From Rhodospirillum centenum SW (GTDB lineage Bacteria > Pseudomonadota > Alphaproteobacteria > Azospirillales > Azospirillaceae): DNA of 64,000 bases. The translations under genes and the position numbers were made by a program. How positions within the stretch are numbered: the first letter of the stretch is position 1; every line of letters begins with the position of its first letter. Below the pieces are notes generated by a model, which did no database searches, was not told the DNA's origin, and saw only the letters and a list, made by a program, of their open reading frames with translations. Of this stretch, positions 59,355 to 64,000 are shown in pieces. The stretch lies in the NCBI RefSeq assembly GCF_000016185.1, contig NC_011420.2:1136501-1200500 (forward strand). Reading direction: 5' to 3'.

Positions 59355-60572
59355 ATGTCCCTGACCAGCACGCGGCAGTTCGATTTCATGGGAGGCTCGG
59401 GGCACCGGCTGTCCGGCCGGCTCGACCTGCCGGCGGGGGAGACGCGGGCGGCGGCGCTGTTCGCCCACTGCTTCACCTGCTCCAAGGACCACCACGCCTC
59501 CATCCGCATCAGCCGCGCCCTGGCCGAGCGGGGATTCGCGGTGCTGCGGTTCGACTTCACCGGCCTGGGCAACAGCGCCGGCGATTTCGCCAACACAGAC
59601 TTCAGCAGCAATGTCGGTGACCTGGTCGCCGCCGCCCGGGCGCTGGCCGACGCGGTCGCCCCGCCTCGCCTGCTGCTCGGTCACAGCCTGGGCGGGGCCG
59701 CGGTGATCCGGGCCGCCTCTGAGCTGCCGGAGGTCGGGGCGGTCGTCACGGTGAATGCGCCCTTCGGCCCGGCGCATCTCCGCCGGCTCGTCGCCGGACG
59801 GGAGGCGGAGATCGCGGCGGAGGGGCGGGCGCGGATCGAGATCGGCGGGCGGAGCTTCCCCATCACGGCGGACTTCCTGGAGGACATCGGCGACCAGCCC
59901 ATGGCTGCCACGCTGGCGACGTTGGGGCGGCCGTTGCTGGTCTTCCACGATCCGGACGACCCGGTCGTCCCGGTGGAGAATGCCGACCGGATCCTGGCCG
60001 CGGCCCGCCAGCCGAAGAGCTTCATCGCCCTGGACGGGGCGGGCCATCTGGTGGCGGACCGCGAGGACGCGGCCCATGTCGCGGAGATCGCAGCCGCCTG
60101 GGCCACGCGGGCGTTGCGACTGGCTCCGGCCGATACCGCGGCATCGCCGCGCAACGAGGTCGGCCGGGCGTCCGTCCGGGAAGCGGGGGATTCGCGGCTG
60201 GGCGTGCTGGTGACCGCCGGGGGACGGGTGTTCCGGGCCGACGAACCGCCCCCCGTCGGCGGTGGCAGCGGTCCCGATCCCTACCAGCTCCTGCTGGCGG
60301 CGCTGGGCGCCTGCACGGCGATGACGCTGCGCCTCTATGCGGAGCGCAAGGACTGGCCGCTGGCGGGAATCGCGGTCGATCTGGCGCATGGCAAGACCGA
60401 CGGGGGCGACGGCCGCCGCATCGACCGGTTCGAGCGCCGGCTGATCCTCGACGGTCCGCTCGACGCCGCGCAGAAGCAGCGGCTGCTGGAGATCGCCGAA
60501 CGCTGCCCCGTCCACCGGACCCTGGAGTCGGCGCCGGTCATCCGCACCGTGCTGGGCGGGACCGACGGGTGA
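59355..60572 (+). CDS. Alpha/beta hydrolase-OsmC fusion protein
   Basis: A 405-residue fusion. Residues 1-250 are an alpha/beta hydrolase (FAHCFTCSKDHHASIRISRA; nucleophile elbow GHSLGG; C-terminal His in DGAGHLV). Residues about 265-400 are OsmC-like with the two redox cysteines in LGACTAMTLRLYAERK and ERCPVHRTL. The fusion is a known family; organic hydroperoxide reduction is likely. Confidence 0.9.
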   Translation: MSLTSTRQFDFMGGSGHRLSGRLDLPAGETRAAALFAHCFTCSKDHHASIRISRALAERGFAVLRFDFTGLGNSAGDFANTDFSSNVGDLVAAARALADAVAPPRLLLGHSLGGAAVIRAASELPEVGAVVTVNAPFGPAHLRRLVAGREAEIAAEGRARIEIGGRSFPITADFLEDIGDQPMAATLATLGRPLLVFHDPDDPVVPVENADRILAAARQPKSFIALDGAGHLVADREDAAHVAEIAAAWATRALRLAPADTAASPRNEVGRASVREAGDSRLGVLVTAGGRVFRADEPPPVGGGSGPDPYQLLLAALGACTAMTLRLYAERKDWPLAGIAVDLAHGKTDGGDGRRIDRFERRLILDGPLDAAQKQRLLEIAERCPVHRTLESAPVIRTVLGGTDG

Positions 60573-60635
60573 GGGCGGGAACCGGGGGCCGGCTGCCGGG
60601 TTGCTGGCGGGACGGGGCGATGAAGGAGCCGGACC

Positions 60636-60809
60636 ATGGCGATTCGCACACAGGAAGAGTACGAGCGCGCGGTGCAGGAGTTCCAGGGGCTGCGCGATGC
60701 ACCGGCCGACAGCCAGGACGGACGCCGGCGGGCGGAGCTGGATGCCGAGATCAAGGCCTTCTACATGCAGAACGGCGACGAGATGCGACGGGGCAGGCCG
60801 ACCCGGTGA
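60636..60809 (+). CDS. Small hypothetical protein
   Basis: A 57-residue charged helical protein (MAIRTQEEYERAVQEFQGLR) preceded by AAGGAG. It looks like an independent small gene; not recognised. The following 278 bp contain nothing I can support. Confidence 0.6.
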   Translation: MAIRTQEEYERAVQEFQGLRDAPADSQDGRRRAELDAEIKAFYMQNGDEMRRGRPTR

Positions 60810-61087
60810 TTCTCCCTGCCCAGGCCGTCAGCAACGGCGCTGGCGCTGGGCGTGGCGATACCATCGATTCGCTGCGGCTGATTCTGCATCCGGCGGCCGG
60901 GTGCCGCCCCTGTGCGGGATCGGCCAGCCTCTGCTCCCCTTCCGGCGATCCCGATAGCACTGCCGGCATCGATGTCGCAGATGCCTGCGTCGCCCCTGCG
61001 GCGCTGCGTGATATAGCTCCCGGTTAGAAGATCATCTTCGACTACGGCCGTGAGCCGTGGTTCGAGGTTCAGGACCAGGAGGTCGGG

Positions 61088-61312
61088 GTGCGCCGAGGGG
61101 ACAACTGCTATTCCTGCCGATTCTGGCTGGGGGGTGGCGTGCGGGAACGGGGGCCGAAGGGACTCTGCCGCCGCTTTCCCCCGGTGGTGACCGACCGTGC
61201 CCCGGCCGGCACCTTTCCGACCACGATGTCCACGGACTGGTGCGGGGAATGGCAGCGCCACATTCCGGCCGCAGCGGGGCAGGACACCAGCACCCTCTAC
61301 GACGAGCTGTGA
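61088..61312 (+). CDS. Small four-cysteine protein
   Basis: A 74-residue protein starting at GTG after AGGAGGT. NCYSCRFW, GLCRRFPP and WCGEW give four cysteines arranged like a metal site. The phage protein at 18540-18749 has a comparable layout (CRVCRHW, VCAK, CACKYW). Function unknown. Confidence 0.7.
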   Translation: MRRGDNCYSCRFWLGGGVRERGPKGLCRRFPPVVTDRAPAGTFPTTMSTDWCGEWQRHIPAAAGQDTSTLYDEL

Positions 61313-61359
61313 TTACGGGGAAGGGAATGCCGGTTCCCGCCGACATCGGCGATGACGAC

Positions 61360-61401
61360 GCATCGCGGACCGTAAACGGAGCATCGCGGACCGTAAACGG
61401 A
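61360..61401. repeat. Perfect 21-bp tandem duplication
   Basis: The 21 bp at 61360-61380 are repeated exactly at 61381-61401. Located downstream of tRNA-Asn; probably a slippage event. A hairpin (61406-61429) next to it may end the tRNA transcript. Confidence 0.9.
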
Positions 61402-61439
61402 GAACGGGCCGGGTGTTTCCACCCGACCCGCTTCCTGAT

Positions 61440-61515
<76 letters not shown>

Positions 61516-61666
61516 TCAGTGCCGCTGTCCGGTGCGCCGTGAGGCGTCCCGTCGTGCGGTGGGCGGCTATATAGCAAAGGGTTTTTGACGATGCAAACCC
61601 CTAATCGATGGTTTTTTTCGGAATCGTGAACGTGCCGGTTTTCCTGACCACAGACGCTTGCAGATC

Positions 61667-62302
61667 ATGACGGAACAGCGACGGACCGGCGCCAGTGCCG
61701 GCGCCAAGGCAGGGGGCGACAATCCCTGGACCACGCTGGACAGCCGGACCCGCTATGAGAATCCCTGGATCCGTGTCGTCCACGACCGGGTTCTGACGCC
61801 GGCCGGAAGCCCCGGAATCTACGGCGTGGTGCAGTTCCTGAACCGGGCGGTCGGGGTCGTTCCCGTCGATGCGGACGGCGCGACCTGGCTGGTCGGTCAG
61901 TTCCGCTATCCGCTGGGGCGCTACAGTTGGGAGATCCCCGAGGGGGGTGCGCCGGAGGGGCAGCCCCCCACGGTGGCGGCGCTGCGCGAGCTGGCGGAGG
62001 AGACGGGACTCGTGGCAGAGAATCTCCTGGAAATCGGGCGCATCGACCTGTCCAACAGCGTCACCGACGAAGTCGGGTTCGCCTATGCCGCCTGGGGACT
62101 GCGTGCCGGCGATCCGATGCCGGAAGAGACCGAACGCCTGGAGGTCCGCCGTCTGCCCCTGGGCGAGGCGCTGGCGATGGTTCTGGACGGACGGATCACC
62201 GATTCCTTGAGCCAGATCGCCCTGATGAGGCTGCGCCTCCTGGCGGATGCCGGAACCTTGCCGCCCGGTCTGGCGGCGGCGGTCGCCAAGGGATTGGCCT
62301 GA
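61667..62302 (+). CDS. NUDIX hydrolase
   Basis: A 211-residue NUDIX protein. The box reads GGAPEGQPPTVAALRELAEE then TGL, with Gln where the first Glu of the consensus usually stands; the catalytic RExxEE is intact. Similar to ADP-ribose pyrophosphatases. The ATG at 61667 was chosen over an upstream TTG. Confidence 0.88.
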   Translation: MTEQRRTGASAGAKAGGDNPWTTLDSRTRYENPWIRVVHDRVLTPAGSPGIYGVVQFLNRAVGVVPVDADGATWLVGQFRYPLGRYSWEIPEGGAPEGQPPTVAALRELAEETGLVAENLLEIGRIDLSNSVTDEVGFAYAAWGLRAGDPMPEETERLEVRRLPLGEALAMVLDGRITDSLSQIALMRLRLLADAGTLPPGLAAAVAKGLA

Positions 62303-62414
62303 CCCCGTCGGCTGCCAGGGCAGGAAGCAAGGAGATCGGGGAGGCCCTGTCAGGGGCAGCGCCGCAGGGCAACGGTCTTCAGCGACCAGTTCCTTAGCGA
62401 CTGATGGGGCTCTC

Positions 62415-62488
62415 TGGAGGCACGGCCGGGAATCGAACCCGGGTTCACGGATTTGCAGTCCGTTGCATCACCACTCTGCCACCGCGCC
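62415..62488 (-). tRNA. tRNA-Cys(GCA)
   Basis: A 74-nt cloverleaf on the minus strand. Acceptor GGCGCGG pairs with CCGTGCC with one G-U, the anticodon stem CGGA/TCCG encloses CTGCAAA with anticodon GCA, and CCA is encoded. Confidence 0.96.
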
Positions 62489-62701
62489 GGTGAGAGCCGG
62501 CCGGGTCATGCCCGGCTGAGGCGTGGACATATAGGATGGCGTGCCGCGCGCGGTCAAGCATCCGTGCTATATCCGTCCGCTAGGGCGTCAACATGTGCCG
62601 CGCCAGATTGTGTTCGGTGGCCTGCGCGGATATATAGCCTGCTGAGAAGCGCGAGTGCTCCCGCCTCCGTCCGCCCTCCCGAAGACCCTGATAGACCCCC
62701 G

Positions 62702-63367
62702 ATGGCTGCAACGACGGACTACTCCGATGCCCGCGTCAACATGGTCGAAGGGCAGATCCGTCCCAACAAGGTGACGGACCTCCGGCTGGTCGACGCCTTC
62801 CTGGATGTTCCGCGCGAACTCTTCGTGCCCCGCACGCTGCGCGGCATCGCCTATGTGGACGAGGGTATTCCGCTGGGCGACGGACGCTATCTCATGGAAC
62901 CGATGGTGCTGGCCCGTCTTCTCCAGGAAGCCGGCATCGGCGCCCATGACATCGTTCTCGATGTCGGCTGCGGCACCGGCTACGCAGCGGCCGTGATCGG
63001 CCGGCTGGCCGCGACGGTCGTCGCCGTGGAGGGCGACGCTGCCCTGGCAGCCACCGCCGCTCGGGCCCTGCGCGAGGCCGGAGCGGACAACGTGCTGCTG
63101 ATGCAGGGGCCGCCGGAGCAGGGCTGGCCGGCGCAGCAGCCCTACGATGTCATCCTGATCGACGGGGCCGTGGCCGAGGTGCCGGAGGCGCTTCTCGATC
63201 AGCTTGCCGAGGGTGGGCGTCTCGTCACCGTGGTGGCGGCGTCGGAGCGCCTTGGCGAGGCCCGTATCTACCAGAAGATTGCCGGCATCGTTTCCAGCCG
63301 GCCCCTGTTCGATGCCACCGTGCATCCGTTGCCCGGCTTCGGGACGAAGCCGGCATTCCAGTTCTGA
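62702..63367 (+). CDS. pcm: Protein-L-isoaspartate O-methyltransferase-like protein
   Basis: A 221-residue PIMT-family methyltransferase. Motif I is VLDVGCGTGYAAAVIG, preceded by PRELFVPRTLRGIAYVDEGI. It lies upstream of a rhodanese and tolC, a typical alphaproteobacterial context. It repairs isoaspartyl residues in the family; this tolC-linked form may have another target. Confidence 0.9.
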   Translation: MAATTDYSDARVNMVEGQIRPNKVTDLRLVDAFLDVPRELFVPRTLRGIAYVDEGIPLGDGRYLMEPMVLARLLQEAGIGAHDIVLDVGCGTGYAAAVIGRLAATVVAVEGDAALAATAARALREAGADNVLLMQGPPEQGWPAQQPYDVILIDGAVAEVPEALLDQLAEGGRLVTVVAASERLGEARIYQKIAGIVSSRPLFDATVHPLPGFGTKPAFQF

Positions 63368-63399
63368 AACCAGCCAGTTCTGAACCCAGGAGGTGGCCG

Positions 63400-63732
63400 A
63401 TGGCCGGACCCGGACGCGCCGAGATCGAGGTCGAAGCCCTCGATGCGATGCTGAAGGGCGGTCAGCCGGTCGCCATCCTGGATGTGCGTGAACCCTGGGA
63501 AGTGGACCTTTGCTCCATCGACGGGAGCATTACCATTCCGTTGGGGCAGCTTCCGCGGCATGCGGCCGGGCTGCCGACGGACAGGCCGCTGGTGGGTGTC
63601 TGCCATCACGGCTTCCGCAGTGCCCAGGCAGTATCCTGGCTCCGCTTCCAAGGGTTCGACCGGGCCGTCAATCTTGCCGGAGGAATCGACGCTTGGGCCC
63701 GGCGGATCGACCCGACCATGAAGGTGTATTGA
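63400..63732 (+). CDS. Single-domain rhodanese
   Basis: A 110-residue rhodanese with ILDVREPWEVDLCSIDGSIT and active-site loop VCHHGFRSAQAVSWL (Cys nucleophile). AGGAGG precedes the ATG. Sulfur donor unknown. Confidence 0.92.
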   Translation: MAGPGRAEIEVEALDAMLKGGQPVAILDVREPWEVDLCSIDGSITIPLGQLPRHAAGLPTDRPLVGVCHHGFRSAQAVSWLRFQGFDRAVNLAGGIDAWARRIDPTMKVY

Positions 63733-63734
63733 AG

Positions 63735-64000
63735 ATGGACGCCAAGAGTCTGAGAAACCGTCTCCGCCGCGCCCTGTGCGGCACTCTGCCGGCACTGGCG
63801 CTGGCCGCCGGCCTTGGCGCAACGCCTGCCGCGGCACAGTCGCTCCAGGAGGCCCTGGCGCAGGCCTACCAGTCCAACCCGACCCTGGACGCCGAGCGGG
63901 CCGCTCTCCGCGCCACGGACGAGCAGGTTCCCTATGCCCGGTCGGGGTTTCTGCCCAACGTGACCGCCACCGGCGAAGCCGGCCGCGTGCGCAACGAGCA
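63735..64000 (+). CDS. tolC: TolC-family outer-membrane efflux protein (cut by window end)
   Basis: The first 88 codons of a TolC-like protein. A signal sequence ends ATPAAA-Q, followed by SLQEALAQAYQSNPTLDAER and ARSGFLPNVTATGEAG, typical of the first TolC repeat. It starts 2 bp after the rhodanese stop. Confidence 0.9.
   Translation, partial: MDAKSLRNRLRRALCGTLPALALAAGLGATPAAAQSLQEALAQAYQSNPTLDAERAALRATDEQVPYARSGFLPNVTATGEAGRVRNE

Overview
The window is high-GC alphaproteobacterial chromosome, probably Rhodospirillales/Azospirillaceae-like. This is an inference from the coxSLM/coxG cluster, an NDUFS4-type complex I protein, the pcm-rhodanese-tolC order and codon use; no species can be named from sequence alone. 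About 25 kb of ordinary chromosome surrounds one 38.8 kb mobile element.

Left chromosomal arm (1-11258): a form II CO dehydrogenase-type molybdenum hydroxylase operon on the minus strand (coxG, then coxS-coxL-coxM-MoxR ATPase); a Na+/H+ antiporter-like membrane protein; a DUF192 protein; a small unknown; an O-methyltransferase; an EamA transporter; tRNA-Pro(UGG); the NDUFS4-like protein; and tRNA-Arg(UCU).

Prophage (11343-50102): a complete Mu-like transposable prophage. Its ends can be read exactly. The termini begin TGT and end ACA, share 18 of 25 bp as inverted repeats, and are bounded by a perfect 5-bp target duplication, GCAGC. Gene order is Mu-like: repressor and Ner, transposase MuA, MuB, early small genes, GemA, a Mor/C activator, lysis, packaging and head (gp27-gp30, I, T), tail (sheath, tube, frameshifted chaperone, tape measure, baseplate), and finally a diversity-generating retroelement (DGR). 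Three near-identical 18-bp palindromes precede the lysis, head and baseplate operons and are the best candidates for late promoter/activator sites.

The most interesting system is the DGR. Reverse transcriptase, Avd and an adenine-rich template repeat (TR) lie at the right end beside the tail-fibre target (VR1). A second variable repeat (VR2) lies 27 kb away, in the early region, at the 3' end of a gene fusing a short P-loop segment to a C-type-lectin-like domain. Of 23 TR/VR differences, 21 fall on TR adenines. Both VRs, but not the TR, are followed at the same distance by a 9-bp stem closed by a GRNA tetraloop (GAGA and GGCA), the type of hairpin used for DGR target recognition. One retroelement therefore appears to diversify both a late structural adhesin and an early-region protein.

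Right arm (50103-64000): 35 bp beyond the prophage is a compact minus-strand ABC-three-component (ABC-3C) conflict operon with its own HTH regulator. Core genes follow: DUF6460, a conserved hypothetical, hisI-metC-GNAT-sseA-alaX, NUDIX, an alpha/beta hydrolase-OsmC fusion, small proteins, tRNA-Asn, a second NUDIX, tRNA-Cys, pcm, rhodanese and the start of tolC. With the prophage removed, the ABC-3C operon would sit directly beside tRNA-Arg, suggesting a small defence island that Mu later entered.
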